10,504 bases of DNA from an uncultured Alistipes sp. (GTDB lineage Bacteria > Bacteroidota > Bacteroidia > Bacteroidales > Rikenellaceae). Positions 1 to 5,984 of the stretch are shown here, in pieces. The DNA is taken from positions 1 through 10,504 of the forward strand of contig CAMWIG010000054.1 of the NCBI GenBank assembly GCA_947174295.1, in the 5' to 3' direction. Each line of letters starts with the position of its first letter. The first letter of the stretch is position 1. The position numbers and the translations under genes were made by a program. The notes beneath the pieces are model-generated. The model was not told the origin of the DNA, searched no databases, and saw only the letters and a program-made list of their open reading frames with translations.

Positions 1-315
1 CAGAACGTCGAGCGGCGCATGGGTGTTGGAGTAGGCCTGGAAGTAGACCAGATAGCGCTGCGCCTCGCGGTAGCGGCGCCGGTGGAACTCGATGCCCTCG
101 TCGATCTGCTGCGCGATGCTCTTCCCGGGCCGGCAGTACGACGGAGTGAAGGCGCTGTTGTTGCAGAACGTGCAGCCTCCCGTCGCGACCGTGCCGTCGC
201 GGTTGGGGCACGTGAATCCCGCATCGACCGACAGCTTCTGCACGCGTCCGCCGAACATGCGGCGGAAGTATGCCGAGTAGCTGTTATACGGACGGTTATC
301 GTTCCAAGGAAACAT
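1..315 (-). CDS. Radical SAM protein, YhcC/TIGR01212 type, N-terminal part (cut by window edge)
   Basis: The reading frame opens with ATG at 315 and runs through the left edge without a stop, so only the first 105 residues are visible. The N-terminus (MFPWNDNRPYNSY) leads into RVQKLSVDAGFTCPNRDG and then GGCTFC. Cys36, Cys48 and Cys51 are the expected ligands of the 4Fe-4S cluster that binds S-adenosylmethionine. This cysteine pattern and the flanking residues match the YhcC/TIGR01212 group of radical SAM proteins, which are related to the Elp3-like fold. Their substrate is not firmly established, so I give no reaction. The gene is co-directional with the nuclease gene upstream of it, but an inverted-repeat element separates them. 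A -7-like box in that element could give it its own promoter. There is no recognisable Shine-Dalgarno sequence, which is normal for Bacteroidota. Family assignment is confident; function is not. Confidence 0.88.
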   Translation of the reverse strand, partial: MFPWNDNRPYNSYSAYFRRMFGGRVQKLSVDAGFTCPNRDGTVATGGCTFCNNSAFTPSYCRPGKSIAQQIDEGIEFHRRRYREAQRYLVYFQAYSNTHAPLDVL

Positions 316-323
316 GGGAGTAT

Positions 324-497
324 AAATTCAAAATTCAGAATTCAAAATTCAAAATTAGGGAGCGACTGTCCGAACGGAAATCTTTTCAAATTCAGAATCG
401 AACCGTTCTGCGACAATCGTCTCAATCATAATCCGAATGTAATCTATCGACTGCAATATCCGGTAATTTTGAATTTTGAATTCTGAATTTTGAATTT
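324..497. repeat. 174-bp element with perfect 34-bp inverted terminal arms made of heptamers
   Basis: Positions 324-357 and 464-497 are exact reverse complements over all 34 bases. The match stops at once on both sides (323/498 and 358/463 do not pair). Each arm is itself a tandem array of a 7-bp unit, AAATTCA, with one unit changed to GAATTCA and the last one incomplete. The 106-bp interior has no obvious gene. It holds a weaker nested inverted repeat, GAACGG at 372-377 and CCGTTC at 403-408. The element fills nearly the whole gap between the nuclease stop (500) and the YhcC-like start (315). It could be a MITE-like non-autonomous element, a dispersed intergenic repeat, or a large transcript hairpin that ends or stabilises the nuclease mRNA. 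No target-site duplication is clear at the edges. Confidence 0.85.
350..380 (-). promoter_or_regulatory. Possible promoter inside the inverted-repeat element, reading toward the YhcC-like gene
   Basis: On the minus strand 357-350 reads TAATTTTG, which fits the Bacteroidota -7 consensus TAnnTTTG. Nineteen bases upstream (380-377) is TTTC, one mismatch from the usual -33 TTTG. A start would fall near 345, about 30 nt before the ATG at 315. The box lies in the AT-rich arm, so a chance match is quite possible. Confidence 0.3.
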
Positions 498-499
498 GG

Positions 500-2296
500 T
501 TACAGTCCCCACTCGCTGGCGGTGAAGGAGTCCTTCGGGGCGTTGGGGACGTTGACGAAGAACCTGTGGCCGGTGATGCGTTCGAGCTCGTCGATGGTCA
601 TCATCTCGCGCGAGGAGACCTTCTGGCCTTTGAGGTCGTTGTTGTGGGCGCGCACGAATGCCGCGCACATCAGTTCGTCGCGCGAGCAGTTCATGACCGA
701 TTTGCCCGTGTTGCCGCGCTTGGTGCGCAGCACGGCGATGTAGAACATCGTGGGGCACGACACGTCGCTGCGGCCGCCGAACTCGATCTTCTTGGGCGTC
801 GCCGACATGCCGTAGCCGTCGGTGAAGGAGTCGAAGTAGGTGCCGATTACGAGGTATGTCGTGTCGGAGCATACCTTGCCGTCGATCCAGTCTTCGAGCG
901 TGTTCCAGCCTCCGCCGCCGGTGTTGAACCCCGACGAGTACTGCGGTGCGATGTTGGTGTAGTAGAACACCTGGCGGTTGATGTTGGTGGAGCGGGTGCG
1001 CTCGGCCGAACCAAGCATGTGGCCCTTGTTGCATCCGCCGCCGGTCGATTTGCTGTTGTACTGCAAGTTCGACGGAATCTGCGGGTCGGTGGCGTAGGCA
1101 TTGGTGCGGCTGGCGCTGCCCTCGTAGCACGAGTGGCGGGGTGCGGCCACCCACACGGGGCAGTGGTGCCGGGCGCTGAAACATACGGTGTAGTTGCGGG
1201 CGGCGTAGCCGTTGATGCTGAAATCGGGGCAGATGTGGTGGCCGTAGTAGTAGTCGGCGTTGGTGTCGTCCTCGGTCGGAAGCTCGGCCCAGCCGGTGCG
1301 GTAGACGTTGCCGGTCGTCGTGCCGCCCTGGGACGCGGTGACGAACGATGCCTGCTCGCTCGAATAGAGTTCGCCGTCGATTACCGCGTTAAGGCGGAAA
1401 CGGTAGGTCGTCGACGGGGTGAGACCCGAGAGCTGCGCGCTCTTCGTGCCGGTCGCGGTCGTCACCGCGGCACGCTGCTCGGCGCCGGTCGAGGAGTAGG
1501 TGAAATAGACATCCGACACGCTGCCCCCCCCCGAATAGGAGAACGTGCAGCTGACAGTGGCGCCGTTGGCGGTCACCGACGAGCTCGCGGGCGTGCCGAA
1601 CGACGGTTTTTCGACCGGCGAGGGCTTCGCGGCACCCTGCGTGACGGTCACGGTGCGCGAAGCCGCCGACGGATAGGAGACGGTGATGGTCGCCGTGCGC
1701 ACGTCGCCTGTATTGACCTCGACCCGGCAGGTTATCTCTCCCTCGGTCGAGAGGTCGAATTCGCCGACCCATGCCGCGGACGACTCTGCCGACACTTCGC
1801 CGCCCTCCACGGGATTCAGCACGTCGTAGGTCAGCGTCAGCATACCGCCTTCGGCCTCGACGGAGACCGACGCGGGCGAGGTGATGTCGAGCACCGTTTC
1901 GCCGGGTGCCACACGGTCGGTCGTGAACGACGACGACGGGCCCTGAACCCGCGCTTCGCCCAGCTTCATGTAGGCGTGGACGCTGTATCGGGTTTCGGGG
2001 CTGAGGCCGGACAGCAGTCCGTAGACCTTGCCGTCGGCTGCGCTGACGATAGGCGAGTCGACGTATGCGCCCGTGTTGCCCTCGGCATCGACGGGAGCAT
2101 AGGAGAATCCTGCGTTCGATGAGGTCAGAACGCCCTCGGCCGTGCTCGTAAGGCACATCACCTCGGCGATGGTGCCGGTTGTTTTGGTAACGAGCGGTGT
2201 GCTGAACCAGTCGAATCCGGGTTCGGTGTTCTCTTCGCCGCACGATACGAGTGCGACAATCGCCGTAATGACGAAATAGCGGAAAATTTTCTTCAT
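500..2296 (-). CDS. Secreted lipoprotein with BACON and fibronectin-like domains and a C-terminal NUC1 (DNA/RNA non-specific) endonuclease
   Basis: This 598-residue protein starts with a lipoprotein signal peptide (MKKIFRYFVITAIVALVSC, lipid-bearing Cys19). The acidic GEENTE that follows resembles the export signal of Bacteroidota surface lipoproteins. In order it has a fibronectin type III-like region (about 33-126), a BACON-like region (about 140-222, ending in RTVTVTQ), a second fibronectin-like region (about 230-322), and a NUC1 nuclease domain (about 330-590). The nuclease shows NKGH at 423-426, the counterpart of DRGH with catalytic His426. It also has TNIAPQ around Asn448 and the downstream WNTLE, as in metal-dependent endonucleases of the Serratia nuclease/EndoG family. 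Nine cysteines in that domain (356, 372, 379, 390, 422, 476, 514, 537, 544) suggest disulfides outside the cell. It likely degrades nucleic acid at the cell surface, for scavenging or defence. It begins 29 bp after dtd and probably shares its transcript. Its coding strand has a run of nine G. Confidence 0.88.
   Translation of the reverse strand: MKKIFRYFVITAIVALVSCGEENTEPGFDWFSTPLVTKTTGTIAEVMCLTSTAEGVLTSSNAGFSYAPVDAEGNTGAYVDSPIVSAADGKVYGLLSGLSPETRYSVHAYMKLGEARVQGPSSSFTTDRVAPGETVLDITSPASVSVEAEGGMLTLTYDVLNPVEGGEVSAESSAAWVGEFDLSTEGEITCRVEVNTGDVRTATITVSYPSAASRTVTVTQGAAKPSPVEKPSFGTPASSSVTANGATVSCTFSYSGGGSVSDVYFTYSSTGAEQRAAVTTATGTKSAQLSGLTPSTTYRFRLNAVIDGELYSSEQASFVTASQGGTTTGNVYRTGWAELPTEDDTNADYYYGHHICPDFSINGYAARNYTVCFSARHHCPVWVAAPRHSCYEGSASRTNAYATDPQIPSNLQYNSKSTGGGCNKGHMLGSAERTRSTNINRQVFYYTNIAPQYSSGFNTGGGGWNTLEDWIDGKVCSDTTYLVIGTYFDSFTDGYGMSATPKKIEFGGRSDVSCPTMFYIAVLRTKRGNTGKSVMNCSRDELMCAAFVRAHNNDLKGQKVSSREMMTIDELERITGHRFFVNVPNAPKDSFTASEWGL
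1524..1532 (-). repeat. Run of nine G on the coding strand of the nuclease gene (possible slippage site)
   Basis: Nine consecutive C on the plus strand give G9 in the coding strand, spanning the codons for Ser-Gly-Gly-Gly around residues 256-259. This is inside the second fibronectin-like region, before the nuclease domain. One extra G puts the ribosome in a frame that ends at the stop at 1391-1389. One fewer G leads to a stop at 1464-1462. Both truncate the protein before the catalytic domain. Such tracts often vary in length during replication. Confidence 0.75.
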
Positions 2297-2325
2297 ATAC
2301 GTTAAGTTTTTCAGATGTTATTCTG

Positions 2326-2778
2326 TTATTCTCTGTTTTTGGAATCTATCCATATGGTGACGGGGCCGTCGTTGACGAGCGAGACCTTCATGTCGGCGCC
2401 GAACTCGCCCGTGGCGGGGCGACGGCCCGTATGGCGCTCTATGCAATCCACGAAGCGGTCGTAGAGCGGCCGCGACACCGCCTCGGGCGCAGCTTTGACG
2501 TATGACGGGCGGTTGCCCTTGCGCGTCGAAGCCATGAGAGTGAACTGGCTGACTATCAATGCTTCGCCGCCTGCGGCCGCGAGATCGAGGTTCATCACCC
2601 CGTCCGCGTCGTCGAATATTCTCAGGCGCAGCATCTTGCCCGCCAGCCACTCGATGTCCTCGTCGGTATCCTCGGCGCAGATGCCCACGAGCACGAGCAG
2701 ACCGCGGCCGATGCGGGAGCGAACCGCACCGTCGATGGCTACCGACGCTTCGGCGACTCTCTGTACGAGTATTCTCAT
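2326..2778 (-). CDS. dtd: D-aminoacyl-tRNA deacylase
   Basis: This 150-residue protein is close to the usual length of about 145 for Dtd. It hydrolyses D-amino acids (and glycine) wrongly attached to tRNA, protecting translation in the cytoplasm. The start MRILVQRVAEASV is the typical Dtd N-terminus. The two signature motifs are present: SQFTL at 77-81 and NDGPVT at 136-141, which holds the Gly-cisPro pair (138-139) that reads amino-acid chirality across the dimer. The frame is open for another 34 codons upstream, but that stretch lies inside the rluA-type gene and is not conserved-looking, so I take the ATG at 2778. This start overlaps the stop of the upstream gene by 4 bp (ATGA), a sign of translational coupling. 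Confidence 0.95.
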   Translation of the reverse strand: MRILVQRVAEASVAIDGAVRSRIGRGLLVLVGICAEDTDEDIEWLAGKMLRLRIFDDADGVMNLDLAAAGGEALIVSQFTLMASTRKGNRPSYVKAAPEAVSRPLYDRFVDCIERHTGRRPATGEFGADMKVSLVNDGPVTIWIDSKNRE

Positions 2779-3467
2779 CGTGCGTTCTGTTCGAAGTATG
2801 TCCAAAGATTGTCGTCGGCCGGAACGGGAGCGACCACCGAGACCGCCTCGTGGCGCACGGGGTGGTCGAATGCCACGCACCGCGAGTGAAGCGAGATGCC
2901 GCCTCCGGGGTTGGAGCGCTTGGCGCCGTATTTGAGGTCGCCCTTTATCGGACAGCCGATTTTCGCGAGCTGGGCGCGTATCTGGTGGTGACGGCCGGTG
3001 AGGAGCTCCACGCCGACGAGCGTATAGCGCGTCGAGCGGGCCAGCGTCTCGTAGCGCAGGCGCGACTCCTTGGCATCGGGTTTCGGTGTATCGTAGACGT
3101 GCGAGCGGTTGGTGCGGCCGTCGCGCACGAGCCAGTGGCGCAGGTCGCCCGCCTCGGGCTCCGGCGTCCGCTCGGTCACGGCCCAGTATGTTTTGCGAAT
3201 GGCTCCCGAGCGTATCATCTCGTTGAGCCGAGCGAGGGCCTTCGATGTTTTGGCGAAGAGCACGGCGCCGCTCACGGGGCGGTCGATGCGGTGCACCACG
3301 CCGAGAAATACATCGCCCGGCTTGGCGTCGCGATGCTTGATGTAGGCCTTGATTTGGTCTTCGAGGGCGCTCTCGCCCGAAGGATCGGGCTGCACGAGGT
3401 CGCCGCAGCGCTTGTTCACCACAAGCAGGTGGTTGTCTTCGTAGAGTATGTCGTCGGGTGAAAACAT
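2775..3467 (-). CDS. RluA-family RNA pseudouridine synthase
   Basis: This 230-residue protein converts specific uridines in rRNA or tRNA to pseudouridine. The catalytic motif HRIDRPVSG lies at 59-67, with Asp62 as the nucleophile. The second family motif, LLTGRHHQIR, is at 155-164 and is followed by KGDLKYG. There is no S4 RNA-binding domain at the N-terminus: the catalytic fold begins at once with DDILYEDNHLLVVNKR. This resembles short, S4-less members such as RluA or TruC, but the exact target base cannot be told from the sequence. The start at 3467 is one base after the cytidine deaminase stop, and its stop overlaps dtd by 4 bp. All three are therefore very probably co-translated from one mRNA. 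Confidence 0.93.
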   Translation of the reverse strand: MFSPDDILYEDNHLLVVNKRCGDLVQPDPSGESALEDQIKAYIKHRDAKPGDVFLGVVHRIDRPVSGAVLFAKTSKALARLNEMIRSGAIRKTYWAVTERTPEPEAGDLRHWLVRDGRTNRSHVYDTPKPDAKESRLRYETLARSTRYTLVGVELLTGRHHQIRAQLAKIGCPIKGDLKYGAKRSNPGGGISLHSRCVAFDHPVRHEAVSVVAPVPADDNLWTYFEQNAR

Positions 3468-3468
3468 C

Positions 3469-3927
3469 TTATTTGAGAATGAATGTGAAGGGGAGCAGCT
3501 TTTCGGCCGAATCGACCACCGATGCGCTTCCGCCGCCGCTCATGATGATGCGTATGGGCGAGCCCTGCCGGCGCTCGGCGTCGACAAGCACCTGGCGGCA
3601 CTGTCCGCAGGGGTAGCACTCGCGCTCCGACGGCAGAGAGGCTATCGCAAGCGTCTCGATGGGGTCGTCGGCATGGCAGGCGAAGGCATGGAAGAGAAGC
3701 GACCGCTCGGCGCAGAGACCCGCAGGGTAGACTTCGCTCTCGAAGTTGCTTCCGTAGAGATACTTGCCGCTGCGAAGGCGGGCGGCGGCCCCGACCTTGA
3801 AGTTGGAATATGTCGCGTTGGCGGTGCCGACAGCCTTCTCGGCTTCGGCCACCGCGAGGCGGTCGGCCTCCGGCATGAGCTCCGGCGAGTCGTAGTGTTC
3901 GTACTCGAAAACGAATTTTTTCTCCAT
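3469..3927 (-). CDS. cdd: Cytidine deaminase
   Basis: This 152-residue cytoplasmic enzyme deaminates cytidine and deoxycytidine to uridine and deoxyuridine in pyrimidine salvage. The zinc site is complete: Cys72 with catalytic Glu74 in the CAE motif (GLCAERSLL), and Cys107 and Cys110 in PCGQC. The YSNFKVGAA segment at 40-48 and Asn61/Glu63 match the nucleoside-binding part of the family. Length fits the small tetrameric type. The frame stays open to 4050, but MEKKFVFEYEHYDS at 3927 is preferred. An AGGAG sequence lies 5 nt before this ATG, and the region upstream holds the promoter. It is the first gene of the likely cdd, rluA-type, dtd, nuclease transcription unit. Confidence 0.95.
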   Translation of the reverse strand: MEKKFVFEYEHYDSPELMPEADRLAVAEAEKAVGTANATYSNFKVGAAARLRSGKYLYGSNFESEVYPAGLCAERSLLFHAFACHADDPIETLAIASLPSERECYPCGQCRQVLVDAERRQGSPIRIIMSGGGSASVVDSAEKLLPFTFILK

Positions 3928-3932
3928 AACAG

Positions 3933-3940
3933 CTCCTTTT
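3933..3940 (-). promoter_or_regulatory. Shine-Dalgarno sequence of cdd
   Basis: The minus strand reads AAAAGGAG with 5 nt to the ATG at 3927. A clear Shine-Dalgarno is uncommon in Bacteroidota, and the other genes here lack one. It supports 3927 as the start instead of the ATG at 4050. Confidence 0.6.
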
Positions 3941-3958
3941 CTTTTATGGTAAAGTAAA

Positions 3959-3966
3959 CAAAGATA
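3959..3966 (-). promoter_or_regulatory. -7 box of the cdd operon promoter
   Basis: The minus strand reads TATCTTTG, an exact TAnnTTTG match. Transcription would start near 3954, giving a leader of about 27 nt before the ATG at 3927. No good -33 TTTG is seen at the usual 19-21 bp distance, though the upstream DNA is AT-rich. It lies between the terminator of the small exported-protein gene and cdd, where an operon promoter is expected. Confidence 0.6.
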
Positions 3967-3999
3967 GTGCTTTTTTATGAAAACGCATAATTTTATCCG

Positions 4000-4047
4000 A
4001 AAAAGTGCGCGCACGACGACGGCGGGCCCCGGAAAGACCCGCCGTCG
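4000..4047 (-). terminator. Terminator hairpin after the small exported-protein gene
   Basis: A perfect 10-bp GC-rich stem (4017-4026 with 4038-4047, arms CGACGGCGGG and CCCGCCGTCG) closes an 11-nt loop. It lies 43 bp after the stop of the 70-residue protein gene. On the minus strand it is followed by a second palindrome, GTGCGCGCAC (4005-4014), and then five T (4004-4000). The position and stem strength suit a terminator for leftward transcription, although the T run is not directly at the main stem. Confidence 0.65.
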
Positions 4048-4089
4048 CACTGCAAACTGTTTGTGTCGATATTCGTTTTCTGCCGGCCG

Positions 4090-4302
4090 TTACTCCTCCG
4101 CAGCCGGAGCGTCGTCGGACGTCGCGGATTCGGCCGCCGGGGCTTCGTCGGCGGGTGAGGTGCTCTGCTCTTCGGCCGGCTGGGATGCGGACTGTTCGGA
4201 GGCGGGGGCCTGCCGGTCGTCGGCGGGCTGCTCGGGGGCTTGTGCGAATGCGCTCATAGTGAACATTGCGATTGCTGCGAGGAACATGATTGACTTTTTC
4301 AT
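4090..4302 (-). CDS. Small exported acidic low-complexity protein (70 residues), function unknown
   Basis: I do not recognise a family. The first 20 residues (MKKSIMFLAAIAMFTMSAFA) form a good type I signal peptide with cleavage likely after AFA, before QAP. The mature part of 50 residues uses only eight kinds of residue: Ala, Pro, Gln, Glu, Asp, Ser, Thr and one Arg. It has no Lys, Cys, aromatic or branched aliphatic residue and should be strongly acidic and disordered. Reality as a gene is supported by the signal peptide, its own downstream terminator, and an upstream leader in AT-rich DNA. It follows the sigma-54 response regulator gene in the same orientation, with putative enhancer and -24/-12 sequences in the gap. 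It is therefore a plausible target of that system, but this is inference. Possible roles are envelope stress or cell-surface, with no direct evidence. Confidence 0.75.
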   Translation of the reverse strand: MKKSIMFLAAIAMFTMSAFAQAPEQPADDRQAPASEQSASQPAEEQSTSPADEAPAAESATSDDAPAAEE

Positions 4303-4377
4303 AACTCTTTACTCTTTTAAGTTTAACCTGTGTTTCGATTTTCAATACCGTCATAGCCGGTTTCCGCATCGAAGAGG

Positions 4378-4394
4378 TTCAAGGGGTGTGCCGA
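4378..4394 (-). promoter_or_regulatory. Sigma-54-like -24/-12 promoter upstream of the small exported-protein gene
   Basis: The minus strand reads TCGGCACACCCCTTGAA. Compared with the sigma-54 consensus TGGCACG-N4-TTGCW, it keeps GGCAC at -24 and TTG at -12 with the right spacing (GG, 10 bases, then GA). The mismatches are CGG for TGG and, more seriously, A for the highly conserved C of the -12 GC. A start near 4368 would leave a leader of about 65 nt. No ordinary TAnnTTTG box is seen in this region. Confidence 0.4.
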
Positions 4395-4471
4395 AAAATG
4401 TCGGAAGAGTTACTGGGTTGATAATTAGCGGATAAGGCGTGCCGGCCGCCGTGCCGTGATATGTCGTCGTT

Positions 4472-4507
4472 GTGGATTCGTTCCACGAATTCGTGGAGCG
4501 TCTCCAC
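4472..4507. promoter_or_regulatory. Two tandem GTGGA-N5-TCCAC dyads, candidate enhancer site for the sigma-54 regulator
   Basis: GTGGATTCGTTCCAC (4472-4486) and GTGGAGCGTCTCCAC (4493-4507) are two inverted repeats of identical arms. Their starts are 21 bp apart, two turns of the helix. The inner halves also form a perfect 16-bp palindrome, TCCACGAATTCGTGGA (4482-4497). Arms of 5-6 bp around a 3-5-bp spacer, in tandem and helically phased, are how NtrC-type regulators bind enhancers. The site lies about 104-139 bp upstream of the predicted start from the -24/-12 sequence, a usual enhancer distance. A role as an RNA structure after the regulator gene remains possible. Confidence 0.5.
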
Positions 4508-4567
4508 ATCGGTCGCAGCGCCTGCCGCCGGAAGTCCGCGCCGCGACGATGCACCGAGACGATGCGG

Positions 4568-4594
4568 CGCGGCAGCCGTTTTACAGCTGCCGCG
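4568..4594 (-). terminator. Hairpin downstream of the response regulator gene
   Basis: A perfect 9-bp stem (4568-4576 with 4586-4594, arms CGCGGCAGC and GCTGCCGCG) closes a 9-nt loop, 45 bp after the regulator stop. There is no T run after it on the minus strand. It may end or protect the kinase-regulator transcript, but it is not a classical intrinsic terminator. The rest of the 4303-4639 gap holds the dyads and the -24/-12 sequence described separately; I see no gene in it. Confidence 0.45.
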
Positions 4595-4639
4595 GCCGGA
4601 GGATTCGAGCGGCAGGGCCGCCGCTATGCGCAGGCAGAC

Positions 4640-5965
4640 CTACTCGATTTCGTACTGGCGGAGTTTGTTGTAGATTGTTTTGCGGTCGATGCCCAGACGC
4701 TTCGCTGCGAGGCTTTTGTTGCCGCCGGCGTCCTCTATTGCGCGCAGGATGCGTTCGCGTTCGAGGGCCGGATCGTGGAGCAGTTCGCTCGGTGCGGCCG
4801 GTGACGGTGCGGTTATTTCGGCCGGAAGTTCGGCGATGCCGATTGTCTCTCCGCGCGCGAGCAGGGCCGCACGCATGACGGCGTTTTTCAGCTGGCGCAG
4901 GTTGCCGGGCCAGTCGTAGTCGCGCAGTGCGGCGGCGGCACGGGCGTCGAATCCGGCTATCGCGCGGTCGAGCTCCCGATTGGCGCGGTCGAGGAAGAAG
5001 TCGGCGTAGAGCATGATGTCGTCGCGCTGCTGGCGGAGCGACGGCATGCGAACGACGAACTCCGTCAGTCGGTGGTAGAGGTCGTTGCGGAAGCGCCCCT
5101 CGGCGATGGCTGATTCGAGATTTTCGTTCGTCGCGGCAACCAGACGCACGTCGACGGCCGTTTGACGGTTGCTTCCGACCGGCTTTATGGTGCGCTCCTG
5201 TATGGCGCGGAGCAGCTGTATCTGGATTTCGTATCCGAGGTTTCCTATCTCGTCGAGGAACAGAGTGCCTCCGTCGGCTGCGGCGAATGCGCCCTGCTTG
5301 TCGGAGAGGGCTCCCGTGAACGAACCCTTGACGTGGCCGAAGAACTCCGAGGCGGCCAGCTCGCGGGGTATCGTGCCGCAATCGACGGCCACGAACGGCC
5401 CTGAGGCGCGGCGGCTGCGCGCGTGAATCGCTCGGGCGATATGCTCCTTGCCCGTGCCGCTCTCGCCCACGATGAGCGTCGACATGTTGGTCGGAGCCAC
5501 GAGGCCCACATACTCGTACAGCCGTCGCGACGCGTCGCTGCGGCCCTCGATGAACTCAGGCTCGTCGTTGGCCGCAGCGGCCCGAGGCGAACTCTTAGCG
5601 GCGGGTGCGGAGAGCGCCTCCTCGATTTTGCGGAGCAGCAGGTCGGGGTTCAGCGGCTTCGGAACGTAGTCCGACGCGCCGAGCTTTATGCAGACAACGG
5701 CGTTCTGTATGTCGGCGTAACCGGTCATGACTATCGCCGGGATGGCCGTGCTGCTTTCGCGCATGCGTTGCAGCAGGTCTATGCCGTCGCCGTCGGGCAG
5801 GCGCATGTCGGTGAGCAGCAGTGCGATGTCGCCTGCCGCAAGCAGTTTCTGCGCCGCCGCGAGCGTGCCGGCCGAGACCGTCGCGTAACCCTTCTTGCGC
5901 AGCCACGTGGAGAGCATCAGCGCCAGCGTGGTGTCGTCGTCTACGATGAGTATCTTGTGTTCCAT
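4640..5965 (-). CDS. Sigma-54-dependent response regulator (NtrC family)
   Basis: This 441-residue cytoplasmic protein activates transcription by RNA polymerase with sigma-54 when phosphorylated. The receiver domain (about 1-118) has the acidic cluster Asp9-Asp11, phospho-acceptor Asp53 (LLLTDMRLPDGDG), Thr81 and Lys103. The AAA+ domain (about 138-375) has Walker A GESGTGKE at 167-174, Walker B TLFLDE (Asp238, Glu239) and the arginine region FRNDLYHRL at 292-300. The sigma-54-contacting loop reads GSFTGA at 214-219 in place of GAFTGA. A Fis-type helix-turn-helix (about 413-437, GGNKSLAAKRLGIDRKTIY) binds DNA. The start at 5965 gives the standard receiver N-terminus MEHKILIVDDD; a longer frame from 6019 would run into the kinase gene. 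It begins 19 bp after the hybrid kinase gene, its obvious partner. The next gene downstream has putative enhancer and sigma-54 promoter sequences. Confidence 0.95.
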   Translation of the reverse strand: MEHKILIVDDDTTLALMLSTWLRKKGYATVSAGTLAAAQKLLAAGDIALLLTDMRLPDGDGIDLLQRMRESSTAIPAIVMTGYADIQNAVVCIKLGASDYVPKPLNPDLLLRKIEEALSAPAAKSSPRAAAANDEPEFIEGRSDASRRLYEYVGLVAPTNMSTLIVGESGTGKEHIARAIHARSRRASGPFVAVDCGTIPRELAASEFFGHVKGSFTGALSDKQGAFAAADGGTLFLDEIGNLGYEIQIQLLRAIQERTIKPVGSNRQTAVDVRLVAATNENLESAIAEGRFRNDLYHRLTEFVVRMPSLRQQRDDIMLYADFFLDRANRELDRAIAGFDARAAAALRDYDWPGNLRQLKNAVMRAALLARGETIGIAELPAEITAPSPAAPSELLHDPALERERILRAIEDAGGNKSLAAKRLGIDRKTIYNKLRQYEIE

Positions 5966-5984
5966 AATCCCTTGATGTCGATTG

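Noticed and set aside
566..2122. A 518-codon open frame on the plus strand opposite the nuclease gene
   Set aside because: It lies wholly antisense to a gene with clear domains, has a composition typical of reversed GC-rich codons (rich in Val, Gly, Arg, Ala), and has no recognisable domain or promoter.
2779..2880. N-terminal extension of dtd by 34 codons
   Set aside because: The extension is Arg/Gly-rich, lies inside the upstream gene, and the family N-terminus begins at the ATG at 2778.
3928..4050. N-terminal extension of cytidine deaminase by 41 codons
   Set aside because: It covers the promoter and terminator region; the Shine-Dalgarno and family length favour 3927.
4545..4565. Direct repeat of GACGATGC 13 bp apart
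   Set aside because: Only eight bases, not helically phased, with no third copy seen; probably chance.
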